Source of the DNA: Paracoccaceae bacterium
GTDB taxonomy: Bacteria; Pseudomonadota; Alphaproteobacteria; Rhodobacterales; Rhodobacteraceae
DNA: 12,656 nt
Assembly (NCBI GenBank): GCA_007121055.1
Contig: SKMM01000356.1
Coordinates: 1-12,656 of the forward strand
Direction of reading: 5' to 3'
Part shown: piece after piece, positions 5,739-12,656 of the stretch
Position numbering within the stretch: position 1 is the stretch's first letter
How the letters are laid out: each line of letters begins with the position of its first letter
The notes under the pieces: model-generated
Told to the model about the DNA's origin: nothing
What the model saw: only the letters and a program-made list of their open reading frames with translations
The model's database searches: none
Position numbers and translations under genes: made by a program

Positions 5739-7618
5739 GCAGCCGGGCCCCCGACAATCCCGCCGATCCCTTCAAGAAGGCGCTGGCCGAGGCCACGCGC
5801 GCCATGGCCGATGACCGGGAACTGACGGTCAGCTATTCGGTGGACCCGCCGGGCATGACCGGCGATGCGATGCGGCTGCCGCAACTGACCCGCCGGCTGA
5901 CGAAGGAAGAGGTGCTGATCGCCCGCGGCACGGCTGACGCTTTGGCCCTGCGTCGGCGCTTCCACGACGCGGGCACCCATAGCCGCTACCTCCCCGCCGG
6001 CCCGATGGCGCGCGAGCTCTACGAGGCGATGGAGACCGCCCGCTGCGAGGCCGTGGGCGCCCGAGCCATGCCCGGCACCGCCGGCAACATCGACGCCCGC
6101 ATCGCCCAGGAGGCTGAGCGCCGCGGCTATGCCGGCATCTCCAAGCCTGAGGACGCGCCCCTGTCCGAGGCCGCGGCCTATCTGATCCGCCACCTCGCCA
6201 CCGGCCGCCCCATGCCCCAGGGCGCGGGCAACGTCATGGAACTGTGGCGCGGCTTCATCGAGCAGCAGGCCGGCGGCACTCTGGAGGGGCTGGAGGACGC
6301 CCTGTCTGACCAGTCCGCCTTTGCCCGCTTTGCCCGCAAGATGATCGACGACCTCGGCTATGGCGACCAACTCGGCGACGACCCCGACAGCGAGGACGAC
6401 GAGGACGACAGCCAGGAGGGCACCGACGAGGACGAGGCCGACAAGCCCGACAATGCCGACAGCGAAGGCCAGGATGAGGGCGAGGAAGACCCCGACGCCC
6501 CGCCCGAGGACCGCGAGCAGCAGGACGCGGCCGCCGCCGACATGGCCTATGACGAGGGCGCCGAGGACGAGATATCCGAGGAAACGGAGCTGCCCGAGGG
6601 CGAGATGCCCCCGGAGCCGCCGCCCCCCGCGCCCCACTCCGCCGCCGACCCCGACTACCGCCCTTTCCTCACCGACCATGACGAGGAAATCCGGGCCGAA
6701 GACCTGGCCGAACCGGCCGAGCTGGAGCGCCTGCGCGCCTGGCTCGACCAGCAGCTCGACCCGCTGAAGGGCGCGGTGGGGCGGCTCGCGAACAAGCTCC
6801 AGCGCCGGCTGCAGGCCCAGCAGAACCGCAGCTGGGAGTTCGACCGCGAAGAGGGCATCCTCGATGCCGGCCGGCTGGCGCGCGTCGTCGCCAACCCCAC
6901 CACGCCCCTCAGCTTCAAGGTGGAAAAGGACACCGAGTTCCGCGACACGGTGGTCACTCTGCTGCTGGACAACTCCGGCTCCATGCGCGGCCGGCCCATT
7001 TCCATCGCCGCGATCTGCGCCGACGTGCTCGCCCGCACGCTGGAGCGCTGCGCTGTGAAGGTGGAGATCCTTGGCTTCACCACCCGCGCCTGGAAGGGCG
7101 GGCAGGCGCGCGAGAAATGGCTGCAGGCCGGGCGGCCCCAACTGCCGGGCCGGCTGAACGATTTGCGCCACATCATCTACAAATCCGCCGATGCGCCCTG
7201 GCGGCGGACCCGCGACAATCTCGGGCTGATGATGAAGGAGGGGCTCCTGAAGGAGAACATCGACGGCGAGGCTCTAGAATGGGCCCACCGCCGCCTGACC
7301 AGCCGCCCCGAGGCGCGCAAGATCCTCATGGTCATCTCGGACGGCGCGCCGGTCGACGACTCGACACTTTCCGTCAACCCAGCGAACTATCTGGAAAAAC
7401 ACCTCCGCGACGTGATCGCGATGGTGGAACGCAAGCGGCAGGTCGAGCTTATCGCTATCGGCATCGGCCATGACGTGACCCGCTACTACTCCCGCGCCGT
7501 CACCATCACCGATGTGGAGCAGCTTGCCGGTGCGATGACCGAACAGCTTGCGTCCCTCTTCGACCAGGACCCCCGCGCCCGTGCGCGCCTCATGGGCATC
7601 CGCCGCGTTGCGCGGTGA
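5735..7618 (+). CDS. cobT: Aerobic cobaltochelatase subunit CobT (VWA/MIDAS)
   Basis: CobT partners CobS in a ring complex that drives CobN-dependent cobalt insertion. The 627-residue protein is the normal length. It has an N-terminal CobT domain (about 1-210), a very acidic Asp/Glu-rich linker (about 214-300) ending in a proline run (PPEPPPPAP), a helical segment, and a C-terminal von Willebrand A domain. The MIDAS metal site is visible as LLLDNSGSM (Asp412, Ser414, Ser416), with a later FTTRAW segment supplying Thr and ISDGAP (Asp536) supplying the distal Asp. The ATG at 5735 overlaps the stop of the preceding glycosyltransferase gene by 4 bases (ATGA), and no clear independent ribosome-binding site is seen, so its translation probably depends on ribosomes finishing that gene. 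An in-frame ATG at 5657 lies inside the glycosyltransferase and would add 26 non-conserved residues. The aminopeptidase gene begins 22 bases after its stop. Confidence 0.96.
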   Translation: MSSRAPDNPADPFKKALAEATRAMADDRELTVSYSVDPPGMTGDAMRLPQLTRRLTKEEVLIARGTADALALRRRFHDAGTHSRYLPAGPMARELYEAMETARCEAVGARAMPGTAGNIDARIAQEAERRGYAGISKPEDAPLSEAAAYLIRHLATGRPMPQGAGNVMELWRGFIEQQAGGTLEGLEDALSDQSAFARFARKMIDDLGYGDQLGDDPDSEDDEDDSQEGTDEDEADKPDNADSEGQDEGEEDPDAPPEDREQQDAAAADMAYDEGAEDEISEETELPEGEMPPEPPPPAPHSAADPDYRPFLTDHDEEIRAEDLAEPAELERLRAWLDQQLDPLKGAVGRLANKLQRRLQAQQNRSWEFDREEGILDAGRLARVVANPTTPLSFKVEKDTEFRDTVVTLLLDNSGSMRGRPISIAAICADVLARTLERCAVKVEILGFTTRAWKGGQAREKWLQAGRPQLPGRLNDLRHIIYKSADAPWRRTRDNLGLMMKEGLLKENIDGEALEWAHRRLTSRPEARKILMVISDGAPVDDSTLSVNPANYLEKHLRDVIAMVERKRQVELIAIGIGHDVTRYYSRAVTITDVEQLAGAMTEQLASLFDQDPRARARLMGIRRVAR

Positions 7619-7640
7619 CGCGCCCCGCGAAAGGCCCCCC

Positions 7641-9500
7641 ATGACCGCCTTCCAGAGCTTCGACGCCACCACCCGCCCCGACCAGGGCCCGCCCCGGCTG
7701 GCCGCCCTGCGCGCGGCCCTGGCCGAAGTCGGCCTCGACGGCTTCATGGTCCCCCGCGCCGACCGCCACCAGGGCGAGAACGTCGCCCCCTGCGACGAAC
7801 GCCTCGCCTGGCTCACGGGGTTCACGGGCTCGGCGGGCTTCGCCATCGTGCTGCCGGCCGTCGCCGGCGTCTTCGTCGATGGACGCTACCGCGTGCAGGT
7901 CCGGGCCCAGGTGGATACCGAGCATTTCACGCCCGTGGACTGGCCGGCCACCAAACCCGGCGACTGGCTGCGCGAGGCCGCCCCCAACGGCGCCATCCTC
8001 GGCTTCGATCCCTGGCTGCACACCCGGGATGAGATCGCCAAGCTCGAAACCGCCCTCACCGGCAGCCGCATCACCCTGCGGCCCACCGACAACCTCATCG
8101 ACCGGATCTGGACCGACCGCCCCGCCCGCCCCCGCGGCCCGATCCTGATCCACCCCGAAGCCCTCGCCGGCCGCGCCTCGGCCGACAAGCGCGCGCGGCT
8201 GGCCGAAACACTCACCCGCGCCGGCCACCGCGCGGCAATCCTCACCCTGCCCGACTCGCTGTGCTGGCTTCTCAACATCCGCGGCGCCGACATCCCCCGC
8301 ACCCCGGTCGTGCAGGCCTTCGCCATCCTCCACGACGACGCCCGCGTGACCCTCTTCCTCGACGATACCCGCCTCACCCCCGAGCTCACCGCCCATATCG
8401 GCCCCGGCGTCACCCTGCGCCCGCCCGAAGCCTTCGAGGCCGCCCTGCGTACCCTGCCGGGTCCCGTGCGCCTCGACCCCGGCTCGGCCCCCGTGGCACT
8501 GGCCGAGATCCTGCGCGCCGAGGGCACCGAGATCGCCTGGGCCGAGGACCCCTGCTGCCTCCCCAAGGCCCGCAAGACCGAGGCCGAGCTCGACGGCATG
8601 CGCGCGGCCCACCTGCGCGACGCGGTGGCCATGGTCGAATTCCTCGCCTGGCTCGCCGCCCGCGCCGAAGACATCTGCGCCGGCCGCGGCGCGCTGACGG
8701 AAATCGAGGCCGTCACCCAGCTCGAAATCCTCCGCCGCGCGTCCAACAGCCTGCACGACATCAGCTTCGACACCATCGCGGGCGCCGGCCCCAACGGCGC
8801 CATCGTCCACTACCGCGTCACCCGCGACACCGACCGCACCGTCGCCCCGGGAGAACTCCTCCTCATCGACTCCGGCGGGCAGTACCTCGACGGCACCACC
8901 GACATCACCCGCACCATCGCCATCGGCCCGCCGCCCCCCGAGGCCGTCGCCGCCTTCACCCGCGTCCTGCGCGGCCTCATCGCCATTTCCCGCCTGCGCT
9001 GGCCCAAGGGCCTCGCCGGCCGCGACCTCGACGCGCTGGCCCGCTATCCGCTCTGGCTCGCGGGCCAGGATTACGACCACGGCACCGGCCACGGGGTCGG
9101 CGCCTTCCTCGGCGTCCACGAAGGGCCGCAACGCCTCTCCCGCGCCTCCGAGGTGCCGCTCCAGCCCGGCATGATTCTGTCCAACGAACCCGGCTACTAC
9201 CGCGAGGGCGCCTTCGGCATCCGGCTGGAAAACCTCATCGCGGTGGGGGACGCGCCGCCCCTACCCGATGGCGACGACCGGCCTATGTTCGCTTTCGAGA
9301 CGCTCACCTGGGTCCCCATAGACCGCCGCCTCATCGACCCCGCGGCGCTGACCCACGACGAAACCCACTGGCTGGACGCCTACCACCGTGAGGTGCACGA
9401 CAAACTGGCGACACTGGTGTCGCCGCAGGCGCGGCGCTGGCTGAAAGGGGCGACAGACCCCATGGGCCGCCCGAAGGGACAGGAGGAGACCGCCCCATGA
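7641..9500 (+). CDS. Aminopeptidase P family (Xaa-Pro) metallopeptidase, long form
   Basis: This M24 peptidase removes N-terminal residues that precede proline. The 619-residue protein has the three-domain layout of cytosolic XPNPEP1-type enzymes rather than the shorter E. coli PepP: two creatinase-like N-terminal domains (about 1-150 and 165-320), the pita-bread catalytic domain (about 330-545), and a short C-terminal M24 extension (FETLTWVPIDRRLI onward). All five dimetal ligands are visible: Asp410 (LLIDSGG), Asp421 (TTDITRT), His484 (GTGHGVG), Glu516 (SNEPGYY) and Glu530 (RLENL). Spacings closely match those of human XPNPEP1. No signal peptide is seen, so it is probably cytoplasmic. The ATG at 7641 has GAAAGG 6 bases upstream; an open frame reaches back to 7548 but overlaps cobT. 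It follows cobT by 22 bases and overlaps the next gene by 4, so it is likely part of the same transcript; no functional link with cobalt insertion is implied. Confidence 0.93.
   Translation: MTAFQSFDATTRPDQGPPRLAALRAALAEVGLDGFMVPRADRHQGENVAPCDERLAWLTGFTGSAGFAIVLPAVAGVFVDGRYRVQVRAQVDTEHFTPVDWPATKPGDWLREAAPNGAILGFDPWLHTRDEIAKLETALTGSRITLRPTDNLIDRIWTDRPARPRGPILIHPEALAGRASADKRARLAETLTRAGHRAAILTLPDSLCWLLNIRGADIPRTPVVQAFAILHDDARVTLFLDDTRLTPELTAHIGPGVTLRPPEAFEAALRTLPGPVRLDPGSAPVALAEILRAEGTEIAWAEDPCCLPKARKTEAELDGMRAAHLRDAVAMVEFLAWLAARAEDICAGRGALTEIEAVTQLEILRRASNSLHDISFDTIAGAGPNGAIVHYRVTRDTDRTVAPGELLLIDSGGQYLDGTTDITRTIAIGPPPPEAVAAFTRVLRGLIAISRLRWPKGLAGRDLDALARYPLWLAGQDYDHGTGHGVGAFLGVHEGPQRLSRASEVPLQPGMILSNEPGYYREGAFGIRLENLIAVGDAPPLPDGDDRPMFAFETLTWVPIDRRLIDPAALTHDETHWLDAYHREVHDKLATLVSPQARRWLKGATDPMGRPKGQEETAP
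9481..9488 (+). promoter_or_regulatory. Ribosome-binding site of the DUF427 gene inside the aminopeptidase gene
   Basis: AGGAGGAG ends 8 bases before the ATG at 9497, within the last codons of the aminopeptidase gene. It lets the DUF427 gene be initiated strongly even though its start overlaps the upstream stop. Confidence 0.7.
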
Positions 9501-9838
9501 CCACCACAATCCGCATCGACCCCGCCGTCGGCACCTGGGTTGCCCGCGCGGAGGGCGCCGTCATCGCCGAAAGCCGCGCGGCGTTGGCACTGAGCGAAGG
9601 TGACCGCGACGCGGTGATCTACTTCCCGCGCACCGACGTGGCCATGGCCTTCCTCGAACCCTCGCCTCGCAGCACCCACTGCCCCCAAAAGGGCGACACG
9701 GTGTACTTCCATATCGCCGGCCCCTCCGGCACGGTGGCGAACGCCGCCTGGAGCTACGAATCCCCCCTCCCCGGCGCCGCCCCAATTGCCACCCACCTCG
9801 CCTTCGACACCAGCCTGGTGACGGTGGAGCGCATCTGA
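9497..9838 (+). CDS. DUF427 family protein
   Basis: The 113-residue protein matches the DUF427 pattern: WVARAEGAVIAES at the start, then YFPRTDVAM, S--STHCPQKGDTVYFHI, and the hallmark AAWSYESP, ending with a FDTSLVTVERI strand. The family forms a small beta-barrel-like fold; its biochemical role is not established, although it is sometimes labelled a nucleotidyltransferase-like domain in databases. Length is typical, and no signal or membrane segment is present. The ATG at 9497 overlaps the aminopeptidase stop (ATGA), and a strong AGGAGGAG precedes it. It ends the plus-strand run starting with cobS and faces the convergent MttB-family gene across 54 bases, in which I see short GC-rich hairpins but no T-run terminator. 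Confidence 0.88.
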   Translation: MTTTIRIDPAVGTWVARAEGAVIAESRAALALSEGDRDAVIYFPRTDVAMAFLEPSPRSTHCPQKGDTVYFHIAGPSGTVANAAWSYESPLPGAAPIATHLAFDTSLVTVERI

Positions 9839-9892
9839 GCCCCCGTCACCTCAGGCTGCCGGGCAGGCTCGGGAGCCAAAGTCCTCGGAGGT

Positions 9893-11452
9893 CTAGAAAT
9901 CCGTAGGCGCCCCGCCCTCGCGCTTGCGCCGTTCCACGAAGGCCGCCAGCGCCTCGCGGTGGCCGGGGTCCATGGCGGGGGGCTCGAACGCCCCGATGAT
10001 CGCCCGCGCCAGACGGTGGCCGCGGGCGATGCTGTCCTCGGCGCCCGACCCGTGCCAGGCCTCGTAATTCCGCCAGTCGCTGGCGATGGGCGCGTAGAAC
10101 GCTGTGGCATAGCGCGCCTGGGTGTGGGCGCAGCCGAAATAATGCCCGTCCGGCCCCACCTCGGCGATGGCCTGATAGGCCAGCGCCGCGTCGTCAGTCG
10201 CGCACAGCCCCGGCTCGCAATAGCGCTGGATCATCTGCAACACCTCACAATCCAGCACGAATTTCTCAGGGCTCGCCATCAGCCCCCCCTCCAGCCAGCC
10301 CGCCGCGTGATAGACGAGGTTCGCCCCCGAGCTGACCGCCGACCACAGCGACTGCCCCGTCTCCCACGCCGCCTGTGCGTCGGGGATATTCGCCGTGCAC
10401 ACGCCCGAGGCCCGCAGCGGCAGGCCATAGAATCGCGCCATCTGCCCCGACATCTGCGTGGCGCGCATGTATTCGGGCGTGCCGAAGGCCGGCGCGCCGG
10501 ATTTCATGTCCACGTTGGAGGTGAAGCTCCCGAAAGCCACCGGGCAGCCCGGCGCCACCCACTGCAACAGCGCGATGGCCGCCAGAGCCTCGGCCACCGA
10601 CAGCGCCACCGCACCCGCCAGCGTCACCGGCGCCATGGCGCCGGCCAGCGTGAAGGGCGTCACCACCACCGGCTGGCCCCGGCGCGCCAGCCGCATCGCC
10701 CCGTCCAGCATCGCCCAGTCATGCTTGAGCGGCGAGACCGAGTTGATGTTGGTGTACATCCGCGGCTGCGCGTCGAACTCGGCATGGCTGAGGCCCGCCG
10801 CCAGCCGCACCATCTCCATCACGTCCTCGACCCGCTCGGGGCCCAGGCAATAGGCATGCACCACCTTGTCCGTCAACGTCAGCTTCTCGAACAGGCAGTC
10901 GAGATGGCGGACCGAGGCATGCACGTCCAGCGGCTCCACCGGATAGCCGCCCGCCACATGGATGCAGTTGAACGCCTGCGTCAGCTTCATGAAATCGCGG
11001 AAGGTGGCGAAATCGCCGGGCCGCTTGCCGCGCTCCACATCCCAGGAATTGGGCGGCGAAGAGACGTTGACGAAGGCCAGGCTCCGCCCCCCGATCGCCA
11101 CCGCGCGGTCGGGGTTGCGCGGCGTGATGGTGAAGGCCCCCGGCGCGCGGGCCACCATCTCCATCACGAACTCCGGCCCGAAGCGCACATTCGCCCCGCG
11201 CACGAGGCACCCCGCCGCCGCCAATGCCTCCCGCGCCTGCGGGTGCAGCATCTCGATCCCGATCTCGGACAGGATGCGCAGCGCGCTGCGGTGGATCGCC
11301 TCCACCCCCTCCGGCCCCAGCGGCTCGGTCGGCCGGTCGGGGTTCACCGGCTGCGCCCAAGGCATCTGCGCGATCACGCCCTGCCCGGCCCGCGCGCGCC
11401 CCCCCGCACGCCCGCCGGACCGCCGAACGGATACGGGAACAACATCATCCAT
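9893..11452 (-). CDS. MttB-family (trimethylamine methyltransferase-like) protein without pyrrolysine
   Basis: The 519-residue protein is a full-length MttB-family TIM-barrel methyltransferase. It has a basic Gly/Arg-rich N-terminal tail (SGGRAGGRAR), then IHRSALRILSEIGIEMLHP, ITPRNPDRAVAIGG, VSSPPNSWD, HVAGGYPVEPLDVHASVRHLD, and the C-terminal pattern GANLVYHAAGWLEGGLMASPEKFVLD. Members transfer methyl groups from methylated amines to a corrinoid protein. Archaeal MttB reads an in-frame TAG as pyrrolysine. Here the frame has no internal stop, and in my remembered alignment the matching position in the SGVCTANIPDAQ segment is Val351. It therefore belongs to the large non-pyrrolysine group, whose known example uses glycine betaine; the substrate here is unknown. 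The ATG at 11452 has GAGG 7 bases upstream. No corrinoid protein gene is adjacent. It is convergent with DUF427 and downstream of the BolA-family gene on the same strand, 90 bases away. Confidence 0.88.
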   Translation of the reverse strand: MDDVVPVSVRRSGGRAGGRARAGQGVIAQMPWAQPVNPDRPTEPLGPEGVEAIHRSALRILSEIGIEMLHPQAREALAAAGCLVRGANVRFGPEFVMEMVARAPGAFTITPRNPDRAVAIGGRSLAFVNVSSPPNSWDVERGKRPGDFATFRDFMKLTQAFNCIHVAGGYPVEPLDVHASVRHLDCLFEKLTLTDKVVHAYCLGPERVEDVMEMVRLAAGLSHAEFDAQPRMYTNINSVSPLKHDWAMLDGAMRLARRGQPVVVTPFTLAGAMAPVTLAGAVALSVAEALAAIALLQWVAPGCPVAFGSFTSNVDMKSGAPAFGTPEYMRATQMSGQMARFYGLPLRASGVCTANIPDAQAAWETGQSLWSAVSSGANLVYHAAGWLEGGLMASPEKFVLDCEVLQMIQRYCEPGLCATDDAALAYQAIAEVGPDGHYFGCAHTQARYATAFYAPIASDWRNYEAWHGSGAEDSIARGHRLARAIIGAFEPPAMDPGHREALAAFVERRKREGGAPTDF

Positions 11453-11513
11453 GGAGGCACCTCGCGCGGATCATCCCCCACAGAACCGCCCTACCCCCGC
11501 ACGAAGTTTGCCA

Positions 11514-11531
11514 GACGCGACCCGGCGCGTC
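11514..11531. repeat. Short inverted repeat between the BolA and MttB-family genes
   Basis: GACGCG at 11514-11519 and CGCGTC at 11526-11531 form a perfect 6-bp stem around a 6-base spacer. It sits 11 bases after the BolA-family stop and about 60 bases before the MttB-family start, read on the minus strand. No T-run follows in either direction, so it could be an operator-like site or a weak hairpin rather than an intrinsic terminator. Confidence 0.3.
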
Positions 11532-11542
11532 GGTTTCGGACC

Positions 11543-11800
11543 TCAGGCCTCCACCGTCAGCCCCAACGCATGGATCCGCCCGATCAGCTCCGGCCCCAGG
11601 GCGGTATGGATCGCCCGGTGCCGCCCCACCCGGCTCATCCCCGCCAGCGCGCCTGCGCGGATCGTCACATGGAAATGGCTCTCGCCCGACCCATCATCTC
11701 CGGCATGGCCCTTGTGCCGGTGGCTCTCGTTCACCACCTCCAGCCGCTCGGGCGCAAAGGCCTGCTCCAGCTTCTCACGGATCTCGTCAACGACCGGCAT
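11543..11800 (-). CDS. bolA: BolA family protein
   Basis: The 85-residue protein shows the BolA signature: MPVVDEIREKLEQAF, ERLEVVNESHRHKGHAG, GESHFHVTI, and RHRAIHTALGPELIGRIHALGL. BolA proteins pair with monothiol glutaredoxins to bind [2Fe-2S] clusters and serve iron-sulfur handling and stress responses. The conserved GH of HKGHAG and the invariant RIHAL His are present. The start at 11800 gives the normal BolA length. An in-frame ATG at 11821 adds seven residues (MKGLTRK), and neither has a strong ribosome-binding site at ideal distance (AAGGGG lies about 13 bases before 11800). It is divergent from the J-domain gene across 110 bases. To my recollection the bolA/dnaJ-like pairing is common in alphaproteobacteria. 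Confidence 0.92.
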   Translation of the reverse strand: MPVVDEIREKLEQAFAPERLEVVNESHRHKGHAGDDGSGESHFHVTIRAGALAGMSRVGRHRAIHTALGPELIGRIHALGLTVEA

Positions 11801-11910
11801 TTTTCGTGTCAACCCCTTCATTACGGTGCCCAAACATCTAGACTGCAGCGCCCGAGTCGGAAACCCCATGGCTCCGACCCCGGCGACCGACGCTTTTGCA
11901 GGACCCAAGC

Positions 11911-12561
11911 ATGCCCCCACGCCCGCCCCTCGACTTCGACATCCGCGTCAGCACCGACAAGAAGCGCCGCACCCGCGGGCGCCGGGGCATGTCGGGCGCG
12001 GTGGAGACCTCGACGCGGACCTGCGAGCACCCCGGCTGCGACAAGCCCGGCCAGTACCGGGCACCCAAATCCCCCGACGTTCTGGACGACTACTGGTGGT
12101 TCTGCCGCGAGCATGTGCGCGAGTACAATCTCAAGTGGAACTTCTTCGCCGGCCAGACCGAGGACGAGATGTTCGAGAGCATGGAGCACGACCGCGTCTG
12201 GGGCCGCGCCTCGGAACCCTTTGCCGAACGCGGACCCCGCAAGCGGCCCGACCAGCGCGCCTGGGCCCGGCTGGGGGTCGAGGACCCGATGGAGATCCTG
12301 GGCGACAAGGCCACCCGCAACCCGGGGCGCACCAGCACCACCGCCCACACCCGCCGCCTGCCCCCCACCGAGCGCCGCGCGCTGGAGATCCTGGACGCCC
12401 GCGACAGCTGGTCCCGCAGCGAGATCCGCAAGCAGTACAAGAGCCTGGTCAAGGATCTTCACCCCGACATGAACGGCGGCAACCGCGCCGACGAGGACCG
12501 CCTGCAGGAGGTCGTCTGGGCCTGGGACCAACTCCGCGAAAGCCGCAACTTCCGCGACTGA
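11911..12561 (+). CDS. C-terminal J-domain (DnaJ-like) protein
   Basis: The 216-residue protein carries its J domain at the C-terminus (about residues 155-212): RRALEILDARDSWSRSEIRKQYKSL, then the catalytic HPD at 184-186 (KDLHPDMNGG), then a helix (DRLQEVVWAWDQLRE). HPD is what stimulates DnaK-type ATPases, so it is probably a co-chaperone with a specialised client. It lacks the G/F region and the CXXCXGXG zinc repeats of true DnaJ. The N-terminal half holds a basic segment (KKRRTRGRRG) and a Cys/His cluster, C38-x4-C43 and C65-x2-H68, that could bind a metal. The ATG at 11911 is preferred because AGGA lies 7 bases upstream; an in-frame TTG at 11896 adds five residues. It is divergent from the BolA-family gene. 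I recall this gene type lying next to cobS in other alphaproteobacteria; here cobS is about 7 kb away. Confidence 0.9.
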   Translation: MPPRPPLDFDIRVSTDKKRRTRGRRGMSGAVETSTRTCEHPGCDKPGQYRAPKSPDVLDDYWWFCREHVREYNLKWNFFAGQTEDEMFESMEHDRVWGRASEPFAERGPRKRPDQRAWARLGVEDPMEILGDKATRNPGRTSTTAHTRRLPPTERRALEILDARDSWSRSEIRKQYKSLVKDLHPDMNGGNRADEDRLQEVVWAWDQLRESRNFRD

Positions 12562-12570
12562 CCGCGGCCC

Positions 12571-12590
12571 GTCGCCACCGGCCAGGCGAC
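12571..12590 (+). repeat. Hairpin after the J-domain gene
   Basis: GTCGCC (12571-12576) and GGCGAC (12585-12590) form a perfect 6-bp stem with an 8-base loop, beginning 10 bases after the J-domain stop. A second short hairpin, GGGGGC/GCCCCC with loop ATCGA, lies at 12632-12648. Neither has a T-run, so a role as a transcription end is only possible. No gene is visible from 12562 to the window end. Confidence 0.3.
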
Positions 12591-12656
12591 CGGCCCATCG
12601 TCCCCAGCCGCACACCCAGGCCCGGCGCCTCGGGGGCATCGAGCCCCCTCGGCCCC

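Noticed and set aside
6376..6640. Tandem repeat in cobT
   Set aside because: The repeated GAC/GAG pattern encodes the acidic linker typical of CobT; units are not regular enough to be a DNA repeat.
5537..7171. A 544-codon minus-strand open frame opposite cobT
   Set aside because: Its Val/Leu/Gly-rich 'membrane-like' stretch is simply the complement of the Asp/Glu-rich linker of CobT.
7590..9131. A 513-codon minus-strand open frame opposite the aminopeptidase gene
   Set aside because: Shadow of a gene with all five metal ligands in place; the minus translation is repetitive Gly/Ala/Asp/Val without any recognisable domain.
9839..9892. Bidirectional terminator between DUF427 and the MttB-family gene
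   Set aside because: Small hairpins such as CTGCC-G-GGCAG and GGCT-CGGG-AGCC are present, but no T-run follows on either strand.
10397..10405. Pyrrolysine codon in the MttB-family gene
   Set aside because: There is no in-frame TAG anywhere in the gene; the corresponding codons read Gly-Val-Cys.
11807..11812. Perfect minus-strand TTGACA as a -35 box
   Set aside because: It lies just before the BolA start, and the hexamer 17 bases further on (TGACGA) is inside the gene and does not resemble a -10; probably chance.
9959..12472. An 837-codon plus-strand open frame running opposite the MttB-family and BolA genes
   Set aside because: It is a GC-driven shadow: its translation is Arg/Pro/His-rich with no family motifs, while the minus-strand genes have clear domains, starts and ribosome-binding sites.

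Overview
The window is very GC-rich DNA with dense, near-contiguous genes and strong G/C third-position bias. The gene content fits an alphaproteobacterium of the Rhodobacterales (Rhodobacter/Paracoccus/Roseobacter-like): aerobic cobaltochelatase subunits CobS and CobT, a long-chain polyprenyl diphosphate synthase of the ubiquinone type, a DUF2007 protein beside a TrmN6-like methyltransferase, a non-pyrrolysine MttB-family protein, and a divergent BolA/DnaJ-domain pair. The order-level assignment is inferred from gene content and layout, not from a database search.

Layout, left to right. (1) 50-673, minus: a CAP-domain lipoprotein. (2) 674-997: a 324-base non-coding gap. (3) 998-1195, plus: a 65-residue secreted or membrane protein followed by a clear intrinsic terminator. 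(4) 1304-2305, minus: polyprenyl diphosphate synthase, divergent from (5) a plus-strand pair, DUF2007 (2368-2583) and a TrmN6-like methyltransferase (2588-3499). (6) 3665-9838, plus: a five-gene run of cobS, a family 61 glycosyltransferase, cobT, an aminopeptidase P and a DUF427 protein. Its junctions are tight or overlapping: 43 bases, ATGA overlap, 22 bases, ATGA overlap. (7) 9893-11452, minus: an MttB-family methyltransferase, convergent with the run. (8) 11543-11800, minus: BolA-family protein, divergent from (9) 11911-12561, plus: a small C-terminal J-domain protein with a possible Cys/His metal site.

CobS (AAA+ ATPase) and CobT (VWA/MIDAS protein) form the ATP-driven motor that works with CobN to put cobalt into hydrogenobyrinic acid a,c-diamide in the aerobic B12 pathway. 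CobN is not in the window. The most unusual feature is the glycosyltransferase gene lodged between cobS and cobT. It has its own strong ribosome-binding site, visibly different codon use, and a stop codon overlapping the cobT start. MttB-family enzymes use corrinoid partners, so there is a loose B12 theme, but the MttB gene is on the opposite strand and no corrinoid protein gene is visible. I saw no CRISPR array, tRNA, rRNA, insertion sequence or phage gene. I did not find a clearly new multi-gene system; the best candidates for a second look are listed as findings.
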